A stretch of DNA of 64,000 bases from contig NZ_CP020042.1 in assembly GCF_002028425.1 (NCBI RefSeq), positions 2,976,001 to 3,040,000 on the forward strand, in the 5' to 3' direction. Within the stretch, counting starts at the first letter, position 1; each line of letters opens with the position of its first letter. The stretch is from Streptomyces katrae (GTDB taxonomy: Bacteria > Actinomycetota > Actinomycetes > Streptomycetales > Streptomycetaceae). The notes under the pieces were generated by a model. That model did no database searches. It had not been told where the DNA came from and was given only the letters and a program-made list of their open reading frames with translations. Positions 1-8,094 of this stretch are shown piece by piece. Both the position numbers and the translations under genes were made by a program.

Positions 1-589
1 CGTCGCGGTCTCCCTTGAGGGAGAGGCGCTTGTCGGCCTTGGCGGAGAAGACGGGGCCGTTCTGGTCGGTGGAGGTGAGGGGCTCCCAGTCGGCGGCCGC
101 ATAGGTGTTGAGGGCCGGGTTGGCGTTCTCGGCGCGGGTGAGGAAGTCCGGGTGGGCGGTGAAGTTCTTGCCGGTGAAGGAGTTGTCCTTCACCCCGTGC
201 TGGTCGGGCCAGACGCCGGTGGCGATGGTGGACCAGCCGGGGCCGGAGGAGGTGGCGGCCATGGGGCTCGCGTAGAGGGTGCTGCGGGCGGTGAGGCCTT
301 CGGCCATCAGGCCTTTGAGGTGGGGGGCGTTGGCGGCCTTGACGCGGTCGAGGACCACGCCGTCGAGGCCGATGACGAGGACCTTGCCGACGGAGCCGGC
401 GGTGGTGGCGGTAGTGGCGGTAGTGGCGGTGGCGGGCTTGGCCGCGGCCGCCACTACCGCCGCTTCGGCCGCGGCCCTGGGGTCGCCGGGGGCGGCGGTG
501 GCCGGGGTGGTGAGGCCGAGGGTGGTGGCGATGAGCGCCGTGGCGGTGGCGGTCACGGCGAGGGTGCGTCCGCGCAGGTCAGGGGACAC
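1..589 (-). CDS. Alkaline phosphatase family protein (partial, C-terminus off the left edge)
   Basis: This is the N-terminal part of a secreted alkaline-phosphatase-superfamily enzyme (phosphodiesterase/nucleotide pyrophosphatase type). The GTG start follows GGAGGAG at good spacing and opens a Sec-type leader (basic start, alanine/leucine core). After an Ala/Thr-rich linker, VLVIGLDGV is the usual first strand with the metal-binding Asp. The later stretch ATSSGPGWSTIATGVWPDQHGV holds the nucleophile region and the typical TG-x-x-P-x-x-H-G motif. It lies downstream of the phosphonate cluster on the same strand, but a 170-base gap leaves a shared role unproven. Substrate cannot be predicted from this fragment. 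Confidence 0.85.
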   Translation of the reverse strand, partial: MSPDLRGRTLAVTATATALIATTLGLTTPATAAPGDPRAAAEAAVVAAAAKPATATTATTATTAGSVGKVLVIGLDGVVLDRVKAANAPHLKGLMAEGLTARSTLYASPMAATSSGPGWSTIATGVWPDQHGVKDNSFTGKNFTAHPDFLTRAENANPALNTYAAADWEPLTSTDQNGPVFSAKADKRLSLKGDRD

Positions 590-765
590 GTACTCCTCCA
601 GGAGCAAGTGGGTGTGGGCGGGGTGTGGGCCGGGTGTGCGCGTGCGGGCGCCGCGGGCGCAGGGACGGGCGCGCATGCGGCGGGTCCGGACCGAGGTGCG
701 GTTTCGGTCCAGACCCGTTATCCGTTCGATATGGTTCCCGGTGGGGGTGGCCGGGAGGTGAAGGC

Positions 766-1851
766 TCAGCTGCCGGTCGCGGACTTCCAGGCGTCGACGT
801 AGCCCGTGAGGTTCTTGTCGATGTCGGCCCAGTCCGGCTCGAACACCTCGACGCCGGCCATCAGCTGGGTGAGCTCGATGGCGTTGGCGTCGGTGGGCTT
901 GACGTCCGTACGGGCCGGGAAGCCGCCGCCGACCTCGCTGACCAGCTTCTGGGCGTCCTCGCTGAGCAGGTAGTCGAGGAGCTTCTTGCCGTTCTCGGTG
1001 TGCGGGGCCTTGGCGACCAGCCCGGCCGCGTACGGGAGGGCGAAGGTGGTGGGCTTGCCGCCGTCCTTGGCGGGGAACCAGATGCCGAGGTTGGGCATGG
1101 ACTTGGACTGGGCGAAGTTCATCTGGACGTCGCCGTTGGCGACGAGCAGCTCGCCCTTGTCGGTCTTCGGGGCGAGCTTGCTGGTGGAGGAGGACGGGCC
1201 GACGTTGTTGGCCTGGAGCTTCTTGAGGAAGTCCATCGCCTGGTCCTTGCCGCCGAAGTCGTGCAGGGACTTGACGAGGACGGCCGTGCCGTCGCCCGCG
1301 ACGCCGGGGGTGGAGTACTGGAGCTTGCCCTTGTACTTGGCGTCCAGCAGCTCCTCCCAGGTCCTGGGGGCGGTGGTGAGCTCCTTCTTGTTGTAGACGA
1401 ACCCGAAGTAGTTGTTGACGACGGAGGTCCACTTGGCGTCGGCGGACTTGTCGGCGCCGCTGACCTTGTCGGAGCCCTGGGGGGCGTAGGGCTGGAGCAG
1501 GCCCTTGCCGTCGGCCTGCTGGATGAAGGGCGGCAGGGTGATCAGTACGTCGGCCTGGGTGTTGGTCTTCTCGCGGAGGGCGCGCTGGACCATCTCGCCG
1601 GAGCCGCCCTCGACGTACTTGACCTCGATGCCGGTCTTCTTGGTGAAGTCGGCGAAGACCTTGTCGTACCAGCCGTCGCCCTTGTCGCTCTTGAGGCCGT
1701 CGGCGCTGTAGACGGTGACGGTCTTCCCGCCGCCCCCGCCGGAGTCGGCGCCGGCGGTGGTGGAGGAGCCGCCGCAGGCGGTGAGGGCGGCGGCGAGGGT
1801 GAGGCCGGTGGTGAGGGCGGTGGCGGTGCGGAGCAGGAGCGCTCTGGACAT
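766..1851 (-). CDS. ABC transporter substrate-binding lipoprotein, 2-aminoethylphosphonate type
   Basis: Extracellular solute-binding lipoprotein of 361 residues. The lipobox AALTAC places the lipidated Cys at residue 26, followed by a Ser/Gly linker and a periplasmic-binding type 2 fold of the iron/thiamine/2-aminoethylphosphonate family. The wording VTVYSADGLKSDKGDGWYDK near the start resembles PhnS-like AEP-binding proteins. It is the last gene of a leftward unit, 68 bases after the second permease, and would deliver ligand to the two permeases and ATPase upstream. Because a phosphonatase-like enzyme and an FAD oxidase head the same unit, an aminophosphonate ligand is inferred; thiamine or iron cannot be excluded from sequence alone. 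Confidence 0.85.
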   Translation of the reverse strand: MSRALLLRTATALTTGLTLAAALTACGGSSTTAGADSGGGGGKTVTVYSADGLKSDKGDGWYDKVFADFTKKTGIEVKYVEGGSGEMVQRALREKTNTQADVLITLPPFIQQADGKGLLQPYAPQGSDKVSGADKSADAKWTSVVNNYFGFVYNKKELTTAPRTWEELLDAKYKGKLQYSTPGVAGDGTAVLVKSLHDFGGKDQAMDFLKKLQANNVGPSSSTSKLAPKTDKGELLVANGDVQMNFAQSKSMPNLGIWFPAKDGGKPTTFALPYAAGLVAKAPHTENGKKLLDYLLSEDAQKLVSEVGGGFPARTDVKPTDANAIELTQLMAGVEVFEPDWADIDKNLTGYVDAWKSATGS

Positions 1852-1919
1852 GGGACTTCCTTACGGGGGGCGGGGACGGGGGTTTGGCAGCCGGGGGCGG
1901 CTGGGGGGCGCCGGGGGTG

Positions 1920-2717
1920 TCAGCGGTAGGAGGCTCGGGTGCGGATGCGGGAGACGGCCAGGAGGACCAGCAGGGTGGTGGCCATCAGCACCACGGCCAC
2001 GGCGGATCCGCCGAAGAGCGAACCGCGGTCGGTGGCGGTGAAGATCCGGACCGGGAGGGGCATCCAGTCCGGCGGGTAGAGCATCATCGTGGCGCTCAGC
2101 TCACCCATGGAGAGGGCGAAGCAGAGCCCGGCGGCCGCCGTGAGGGACGGCAGCAGGAGGGGGAGCCTGACCCGCCACAGCACGTACGCGGGACGGGCGC
2201 CCAGGGAGGCGGCCGCCTGCTCGTACGCGGGGTCGAGTCGCACGAGGGCCGCCGAGACCGACTGGTAGGCGAAGGCCGTGACGAGGATCGTGTGCGCCAG
2301 GACCACGATCGTGCTCGTGCCGTTGAGCAGCAGCGGGGGCTTGCTGAACGCGACGAGGACGGCCAGGCCCACGACCACGGACGGCACGGCCACCGGCAGC
2401 ATGAACAGGGCGTCCAGGACGCGCTTGCCGCGCTTGCCGAGCGCGGCGGCGGCCAGGGCGGCCCAGGTGCCGGCGGCGAGCGCGAGGAGGCTCGCGGCCA
2501 GGGCGGTGACCAGGGAGGTCGTCAGTGCCTGGAGGGACTCGCCCTGGACGGCGGAGGCGTAGTTGGCGGTGGTGGGGCCGGAGGGGAAGGCGCCGGACCA
2601 GTGGGTGGCGAAGGAGGCGGCCACGACGACGAGGAGGGGCAGGGCGAAGAGGGGGACGAAGAGGATCCCGAACAGGCTCCAGGCGGCCCAGCGGCCGCCC
2701 CTGCTATGCACCAGCAC
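1920..2717 (-). CDS. ABC transporter permease (aminophosphonate importer, second subunit)
   Basis: Integral membrane permease of 265 residues with about six transmembrane segments (first near residues 13-37). The conserved EAA loop appears as YEQAAASLGARPAYVLWRV near residues 160-180, the contact site for the ATPase. It is of the BPD_transp_1/MetI type and matches PhnV-like subunits by position. The GTG start lies inside the end of the upstream permease, an overlap of 14 bases, so translation is probably coupled. A second GTG six bases further in is an alternative start. Confidence 0.85.
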   Translation of the reverse strand: MLVHSRGGRWAAWSLFGILFVPLFALPLLVVVAASFATHWSGAFPSGPTTANYASAVQGESLQALTTSLVTALAASLLALAAGTWAALAAAALGKRGKRVLDALFMLPVAVPSVVVGLAVLVAFSKPPLLLNGTSTIVVLAHTILVTAFAYQSVSAALVRLDPAYEQAAASLGARPAYVLWRVRLPLLLPSLTAAAGLCFALSMGELSATMMLYPPDWMPLPVRIFTATDRGSLFGGSAVAVVLMATTLLVLLAVSRIRTRASYR

Positions 2718-3864
2718 GCTTGCCCACCACCCGGTAGAGGCCGAACAGGCCGATGGATATGGCGATGTTGACGACGGCGGCCACGCAGGCGGCCGGGTAG
2801 TCGGACTCGAGGATCGCCTTGCCGTAGACGAGCATCGGGAGGGTCGTGACGCCCTTGGCTCCGGTGAAGAGCACGATCCCGAACTCGTTGAGGCACATGA
2901 CGAGGACGAGGCTGCCGCCCGCCGCGAGGGCGGGAAGGGCCTCGGGGAGGATCACCTGGCGGACGATCCGGGCGGGGCGGGCGCCGAGGCCGGCGGCGAC
3001 CTCCAGCTGGGCGGTGTCCAGCTGGGAGAAGGCGGCGAGCAGCGGGCGCATCACGAAGGGGGTGAAGTACGTGATCTCCGCGAGGAGGACGCCCCAGGGG
3101 GTGGTGAGGAAGTGGAACGGGCCTTCGGCGCCGCCGAGGAGGTCGGTCCAGAGCCCGTTGGCCATGCCGACGGTGCCGTAGATGAAGAGGAGGGCGAGGG
3201 TGATGAGGAAGGAGGGGAAGGAGAGGAAGACGTCGATGAACTTGGCGACGGCCTTGGCCCCGGGGAAGGGCACGAAGGCGATGACCAGGGCGAGGGTGAA
3301 GCCGAGGAGGAGGCAGCCGGCGGTGGCGGCGAGGGCCAGCCAGACGGTGGTGCCGAGGGCTTCGCGGAAGGCGTGGGAGGCGAAGACGGCGGTGTAGGCG
3401 TCGAAGGCGCCGCCGTCGGCGGCGTCGTCCGGGGTGAGGGACTGCCGGACGACCAGGGCGAGGGGGTAGAGGAAGACCAGCCCGAGCACGGCGACGGGGG
3501 GCAGGGCCCACAGCGCCGCCCGGGGCAGCCGGCTCCCGGGCGGGGCCGCTTCCCGGGGTGGCTTCCGGCTGCCGGGCGGGGGTGTGGCGCCGGGCGCGGT
3601 CGTGGCGCCGGGCGGGGGTGTGGGCACGGGCGGGGTGGCAGCCGGGGGCGGTACGGGACCCGCAGCCGGAGGCGGTACGGGACCCGGAGCCGGGGCGGGC
3701 ACGGGACCCGCAGCCGGGGGCGGGAAGGGACCCGCAGCCGGTCCCGGCTCCGGTGGCGCGGCCGGGCCGCCGGGGGGCCGGGCCGGGGGCAGGGGGTCCG
3801 GGCGGGCCGGGAGCAGGGGGTCCGGGCGGGCCGGGGCGGCCGGGTGGCCGGTGGCCTCAGGCAT
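2704..3864 (-). CDS. ABC transporter permease with long proline-rich N-terminus (first subunit)
   Basis: Permease of 386 residues. Residues from about 125 onward are an ordinary MetI-like permease with six predicted membrane helices and an EAA loop (LEVAAGLGARPARIVRQV). The first about 115 residues are a Pro/Ala/Gly stretch made of imperfect repeats such as PPPAAGPVP, which permeases of this family usually lack. The ATG is supported by an 8-base overlap with the end of the ATPase gene, so the extension is probably translated rather than a miscalled start. The extension should be cytoplasmic and disordered. Pairs with the following permease to form the membrane channel. Confidence 0.85.
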   Translation of the reverse strand: MPEATGHPAAPARPDPLLPARPDPLPPARPPGGPAAPPEPGPAAGPFPPPAAGPVPAPAPGPVPPPAAGPVPPPAATPPVPTPPPGATTAPGATPPPGSRKPPREAAPPGSRLPRAALWALPPVAVLGLVFLYPLALVVRQSLTPDDAADGGAFDAYTAVFASHAFREALGTTVWLALAATAGCLLLGFTLALVIAFVPFPGAKAVAKFIDVFLSFPSFLITLALLFIYGTVGMANGLWTDLLGGAEGPFHFLTTPWGVLLAEITYFTPFVMRPLLAAFSQLDTAQLEVAAGLGARPARIVRQVILPEALPALAAGGSLVLVMCLNEFGIVLFTGAKGVTTLPMLVYGKAILESDYPAACVAAVVNIAISIGLFGLYRVVGKRAGA

Positions 3865-4912
3865 CCGCGACCCCCGCCGCCAGGAGCACCGCGTCGCGGG
3901 GCTCGAAGTGGAGGGTGACCTCGTCGCCGAGGGCCGGGGTCTCCCGCAGTTCGGGGAGGTCCGCCTTGACGCGGTGCCCGTCGACGTCGACGTACAGCCG
4001 GTGCGTCGAGCCGCGCCACTGCACCTCGGTGATGGTGCCGCGCAGGGCGTTGGGGCCCTCGCCGAGCCCCAGCAGGTGCGGCCGTACGCACAGGGTCGCG
4101 GTCGCCCCGGGGGCCGCGCGTCCGGTGTCGAGGTCCAGGGGGCGGCCCGCGAAGACGGCGCCGCCGCCGGCGCCTGCGACCGTCACCGGGAGCAGGTTGG
4201 CGTTGCCGACGAAGGACGCGGTGAACTCCGTGCGCGGCGCCCGGTACAGCTGCTGCGGGGTGCCGCAGTCCTGGAGGCGGGCGCCGTCCATCACGGCGAT
4301 CCGGTCGGCCAGGGTCAGGGCCTCGACCTGGTCGTGGGTGACGTACAGGATGGAGACGTCGGGGAGTTCGCGGTGCAGCCGGGCCAGTTCGGCGAGCATC
4401 CCGGAGCGCAGCTGCGCGTCCAGGGCGGAGAGGGGTTCGTCCAGCAGGAGGACGCCGGGGCGGATGGCGAGGGCCCGGGCGATGGCCACCCGTTGCTGCT
4501 GTCCACCGGAGAGCTCGCGGGGGTAGCGCTTGGCGTACGCGGCCATCCCCGTCATCTCCAGGGCCTCGGTGACCCGGGCGGGGATCTCGGCCTTGGGGGT
4601 CTTCCGGGCGCGCAGGCCGAAGGCGACGTTGTCCTCGACCCGCATGTGCGGGAAGAGCGCGTACTGCTGGACGACCATGCCGATGCCCCGTTTGTGCGGG
4701 GGCAGGGTGGTGACGTCCTGACCGCCGATCAGTACCCGCCCTGAGACGGGCCGGACGAAGCCGGCCACGGCGCGCAGGGCGGTGGTCTTGCCGGAGCCGG
4801 AGGGGCCGAGGAGGGCCATGACCTCGCCGGGTTCGACGGTCAGGTCGAGGGAGTCCAGGACGGTGGTGCCGTGGTAGGCGACCGATACGGAGTCGAAGCG
4901 GATGCCGCTCAC
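3857..4912 (-). CDS. ABC transporter ATP-binding protein (aminophosphonate importer)
   Basis: Cytoplasmic ATPase of 351 residues. Walker A GPSGSGKT is at residues 36-43, the Q-loop lies in VVQQYALFPHM, the signature is LSGGQQQR, Walker B is VLLLDEPLSALD, and the switch His is in YVTHD. The C-terminal third (about 275-351) is a TOBE domain, as in importers of the PotA/AfuC/PhnT group. The GTG start overlaps the stop of the phosphonatase-like gene as GTGA, which fixes the start although no good ribosome site is seen. Longer readings upstream are arginine/proline-rich shadow of that gene. Confidence 0.9.
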   Translation of the reverse strand: MSGIRFDSVSVAYHGTTVLDSLDLTVEPGEVMALLGPSGSGKTTALRAVAGFVRPVSGRVLIGGQDVTTLPPHKRGIGMVVQQYALFPHMRVEDNVAFGLRARKTPKAEIPARVTEALEMTGMAAYAKRYPRELSGGQQQRVAIARALAIRPGVLLLDEPLSALDAQLRSGMLAELARLHRELPDVSILYVTHDQVEALTLADRIAVMDGARLQDCGTPQQLYRAPRTEFTASFVGNANLLPVTVAGAGGGAVFAGRPLDLDTGRAAPGATATLCVRPHLLGLGEGPNALRGTITEVQWRGSTHRLYVDVDGHRVKADLPELRETPALGDEVTLHFEPRDAVLLAAGVADA

Positions 4913-5634
4913 GAGGACCCCGCGAGGAGGAGGGCCGGGAGTTCGGCGACCGAGCCGAGGACGTGCGTGGCTCCGTGCCCGGTGAGCGTGGCCCGGTCGT
5001 GGGCCCCGGTGAGGACCCCGGCGACGGTGCCGGCGCCGGCGCGGCGGCCGCTGAGCATGTCGTACGCGGTGTCCCCGGCGACGACGGTCTCGCGCACGTC
5101 GTCCACCGCGCCGGTGCGCAGGAACGCGGCCAGCACCATGTCGGGGTAGGGGCGGCCGCGGCCGCCCGCGTCGGCGGGGCAGAGGGTGAGGTCGGCCAGG
5201 CCGCGCCAACCGAGGGCGTCGAGGATGGCGTCCTGGGTGACGCGGGCGAAGCCGGTGGTCAGGACGACGGTGTGGCCGGCGGCGCGGAGTTCCCCGATGG
5301 TCTCGCGGGCGCCGGGGAGCCCGGCGACGAGGCCGCCGTCGACGAGTTCCGCGTAGGCCTGCTCGAAGGCGGAGTTGGCGGCCTGGGCGCGTTCCTCCGT
5401 GCCGAAGAGGTGGCGGAAGACGGAGATCTTCGACTCGCCCATGGTGTCGCGGACGTACTGGAGCTTCGCGGCGTGGGCGGGGGTGCCGGGCTCCACGCCG
5501 AGGCGTTCGGCGGCGCGTTCGAAGGCGCGCTCGACGAGGCCGCCGTCGGCGACGGTGGTGCCGGCCATGTCGAGGACGATCAGCCTCTTGGGGGCGGGGG
5601 TTGTGGTGGCGGGGGTTGCGGTCGTGTCGGTCAT
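4909..5634 (-). CDS. Phosphonatase-like HAD hydrolase (PhnX relative)
   Basis: HAD-superfamily enzyme of 241 residues. The nucleophile motif is LDMAGTT (Asp22), the D-x-A-G-T form special to phosphonoacetaldehyde hydrolase and its relatives. Lys69 in MGESKISVFRH of the cap domain matches the Schiff-base lysine that polarises the C-P bond. An Arg-rich GGRGRPYPDM region and the VAGDTAYDM motif complete the active site. These features predict hydrolysis of a 2-oxoethylphosphonate to an aldehyde and phosphate. The partner FAD oxidase ends 5 bases upstream, and the importer ATPase starts within this stop codon. The exact substrate, phosphonoacetaldehyde or a hydroxylated form, cannot be told from sequence. 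Confidence 0.88.
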   Translation of the reverse strand: MTDTTATPATTTPAPKRLIVLDMAGTTVADGGLVERAFERAAERLGVEPGTPAHAAKLQYVRDTMGESKISVFRHLFGTEERAQAANSAFEQAYAELVDGGLVAGLPGARETIGELRAAGHTVVLTTGFARVTQDAILDALGWRGLADLTLCPADAGGRGRPYPDMVLAAFLRTGAVDDVRETVVAGDTAYDMLSGRRAGAGTVAGVLTGAHDRATLTGHGATHVLGSVAELPALLLAGSS

Positions 5635-5639
5635 GCGGC

Positions 5640-6770
5640 TCACCAGCCCAGTTCGTTCGCGGTGGTTTCGGCGATGGCAGGCGAGCAGGTCATGCCCCGG
5701 CCGCCCGGTCCGGTGACGAGCCAGACGCCTTCGCCGACCTGCTGGCGGTGGACGACGCGGCTGGTGTCGGAGCACTGCGCGTACACGCCCGCCCAGCGGT
5801 GCCTGATCTTCGGCAGCGGGCGGCCCAGGAAGGACTCGGCGACCTCGGTGAGGTGGTCGTAGGGGTCCTCGAGGGTGTCGAAGGCGAAGGGGTGCTCGTA
5901 CTCGTGGGTGTCGCCGATGGTCAGGCCGCCGTCCCGGCGCTGGACCATCAGCAGCTGCATCTTGTGCGCGGCGGCGACGGGCGCCTGGGCCTGGGAGGCG
6001 TTGAGCTCGTCCAGGGCCGCCGACCGGTAGGCCGGGTAGTAGCGGAAGCTGTCGGCGTCCGCGACGGAGGTGGTGAGCGGCTCGCCGAGGGGGGCGGTCT
6101 GCATCATCTGGAGCCGGACGCGGCGCACGGGCAGGCCGGGGGCGAGCTCGCGGACCAGGCCGGAGAGCCAGGCGCCGGTGGCGAGGACGACCGCGTCGCC
6201 GCGGTGGACGTCGCCGTGGTCGTCGCGGACGGCGGCGGGGCCGGCCAGGTCACGGACCTCACGGCCGGGCAGGAAGGTGTAGCGGCCGGAGGCGCGCAGG
6301 GCCTCGCGGAGGTGGAGCTGGGCGGTGCGCGGTTCGACGGCCGCGTCGCGCTCGCACCACAGGGCGGCCTCGAACGCGCCGCGCAGGGCGGGGTTGACGG
6401 CCCGGGCCTCTTCGGCGGTGACCAGCTTGTAGCCGCGGGCGGCGGCGTCGGCGCGGGCGACGGCCGCCTCGGCGACCGCGTACTCGCGGGCGTTGCGCAC
6501 GGGGGTGAGGGAGCCGATGGCGCGGAAGCCCAGGCCGGGCACCTCCGCGCCGATCCGCTCCCAGAGCTCGCGGGCCCGCAGGGCGGTGTCGAGCTCCTCG
6601 CCCCCGGCCCGGCCGCTGACCCAGATCTGGCCGAAATTGCGCAGCGAGGCGCCGCGGGCCTCGGCTTCGCGCTCGATCTGGACGACCTCGTGGCCGCGTT
6701 GGACTGCTTGCCAGGCGTGCATGGTGCCGACCACGCCGCCTCCGACGACTATGACTCTCACGGCGTCCAC
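5640..6770 (-). CDS. FAD-dependent oxidoreductase of phosphonate clusters (TIGR03364-like)
   Basis: FAD oxidase of 376 residues related to deaminating amino acid oxidases (DAO family). The dinucleotide site GGGVVG is at residues 10-15, followed by EREAEARGASLRNFGQI, a stretch typical of the TIGR03364 group. Members sit beside phosphonatase-like hydrolases and are thought to deaminate an aminophosphonate oxidatively; related enzymes have been reported to act on 2-aminoethylphosphonate or its N-methyl form. Here it would replace the PhnW transaminase, which is not in the window. Start is GTG at 6770 or a second GTG nine bases in; neither has a strong ribosome site. Confidence 0.87.
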   Translation of the reverse strand: MDAVRVIVVGGGVVGTMHAWQAVQRGHEVVQIEREAEARGASLRNFGQIWVSGRAGGEELDTALRARELWERIGAEVPGLGFRAIGSLTPVRNAREYAVAEAAVARADAAARGYKLVTAEEARAVNPALRGAFEAALWCERDAAVEPRTAQLHLREALRASGRYTFLPGREVRDLAGPAAVRDDHGDVHRGDAVVLATGAWLSGLVRELAPGLPVRRVRLQMMQTAPLGEPLTTSVADADSFRYYPAYRSAALDELNASQAQAPVAAAHKMQLLMVQRRDGGLTIGDTHEYEHPFAFDTLEDPYDHLTEVAESFLGRPLPKIRHRWAGVYAQCSDTSRVVHRQQVGEGVWLVTGPGGRGMTCSPAIAETTANELGW

Positions 6771-6837
6771 GGTCGGGGCGGTCCGTGACCCGGGAGGATC
6801 GGGTGGGCGACGGGCCGGTGAACAGCCCTCGACGCTT

Positions 6838-6876
6838 GGACTAGACCCGTTATCATTCTGTTATCTTAGTCGGTCT
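6838..6876. promoter_or_regulatory. Probable operator/promoter region of the phosphonate operon
   Basis: A sharply AT-rich island lies in the 148-base gap between the regulator and the FAD oxidase gene. It has two GTTATC copies 11 bases apart (6849-6854 and 6860-6865, one helix turn). They are framed by inverted GACTA (6839-6843) and TAGTC (6867-6871), and by AGACC and GGTCT. This arrangement suits a dimeric GntR-type repressor. Assignment to the neighbouring regulator is inference. Confidence 0.6.
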
Positions 6877-6918
6877 GGTTTGGGAGCTTTCGTTTCGTTT
6901 CCTCCGGGGCCGCAGGGC

Positions 6919-7692
6919 TTATTCGGGCCGCAGGCGGGTCGTGAAGCTGAACCGGTCGCCACGGTAGAGCGAACGCACCCGCTCCAGCGGCCAGCCGTCC
7001 TGGTCCCGGGAGAAACGGTGGATGAGCAGCATCGGCAGCGCCGGCGGGGTGCCGATCAGGAGGGCCTCGCGGGGGGTGGCGAGGACGGTTTCCAGCTTCT
7101 CGTCGGCGTCGCCGAAGGAGATGCCGAGGCTGTCGCGGAGGTACCCGTAGAAGGAGGAGTCCGGCTGGAAATCGACGTCGAGGCGGGGCGCGCGGGCCAC
7201 CCGGACGTACGTGCTCTCCAGTCCGACGCGCTCGTCGTCGGCGAGCAGCACGCGCTCCAGGTGCCAGACGGGCTCACCGGCCTCGGCGCCGATGCCGCGG
7301 GCGAGTTCGGGCGGGCAGGGGAAGCGTTCCAGGCCGATCAGGTGACGGCCGGGCCGGCGGCCCTGGCGGCGCACGCCCTCGGTGTAGCTGGCGAGGGAGA
7401 GGGGCTGCTCCAGCTTGGGCCCGGCGACGACGGTACCCCGGCCGGCCCGGCGGAGCCGGCCCTCCAGCAGCAGCTCCCGCAGCGCCTGCCGCACGGTCTC
7501 GCGGGCCACCTCGTACCGCTCGGCGAGGTCCCGCTCGGTGGGCAGCGCCCCGCCTTCGCCGAGCTCGTCGAGGAGCTCGGCGATCCGGGCCTTGACGGCG
7601 TAGTACTTGGGGATGCGGCCGTGCTCGGGGATCCCGGAGCGGACGGGCGAGCCGGGGCGGTGGGGGGCGGGGTGCCGGTTCTGTTCTTCCAC
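6919..7692 (-). CDS. GntR family (UTRA domain) transcriptional regulator
   Basis: HutC-subfamily GntR regulator of 257 residues. The N-terminal winged helix has PKYYAVKARIAELLDEL and LPTERDLAERYEVARETVRQAL, followed by a UTRA effector domain ending in FSFTTRLRPE. It heads the leftward phosphonate cluster and is the obvious candidate to sense the aminophosphonate or an intermediate and to bind the AT-rich site just downstream. The GTG at 7692 is chosen because the helix-turn-helix begins about 30 residues later and everything further upstream is repetitive DNA. No clear ribosome site was seen. Confidence 0.85.
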   Translation of the reverse strand: MEEQNRHPAPHRPGSPVRSGIPEHGRIPKYYAVKARIAELLDELGEGGALPTERDLAERYEVARETVRQALRELLLEGRLRRAGRGTVVAGPKLEQPLSLASYTEGVRRQGRRPGRHLIGLERFPCPPELARGIGAEAGEPVWHLERVLLADDERVGLESTYVRVARAPRLDVDFQPDSSFYGYLRDSLGISFGDADEKLETVLATPREALLIGTPPALPMLLIHRFSRDQDGWPLERVRSLYRGDRFSFTTRLRPE

Positions 7693-8094
7693 GGTCGGAC
7701 TGTACGTGCGGGAGGTGTACGGGAGGGGTGGGGGGCGGCCTGACCTGCGGGGGGAGTGGGCGACGGGTGGCGGGGTCGGGCGCGGGGCGGGGCGGCGGGG
7801 TCGGGCGCGGGCCCGGACGGGGGCCGGAAGGCGAGCCCGGACGCGGGCCGGGACGGGGGCCGGGACGGGCTCCCAGAGGCGGGGCCTGCACGCGAGGCTT
7901 GGGCGGGGTCCCAGACGCAGGCCCGGACGCGGGGCCTGCACGCGAGGCCCGGACGGCAGGCCCGGACGCGGGGCCAGACGCAGCCCGGGACGCAGGCCGG
8001 GACGCAGGCGGGACGCAGGCTGGGACGGGGGCCTGGACGGGCTCCCTGAGGCTGGCCCTGCACGCGAGTCTGGACGGGATCCCGCACGGGGGTT
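7693..8094. repeat. Degenerate GC-rich minisatellite, no gene
   Basis: About 400 bases between two leftward genes contain only imperfect repeats of GGGCCCGGACG-like units, densest at about 7790-8060. A longer unit reading GACGGGCTCCC, then GAGGC, then CTGCACGCGAG occurs near 7866 and again near 8037, with an extra CTGCACGCGAG near 7937. Open frames here are low-complexity and lack ribosome sites. No promoter was recognised. Confidence 0.7.
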
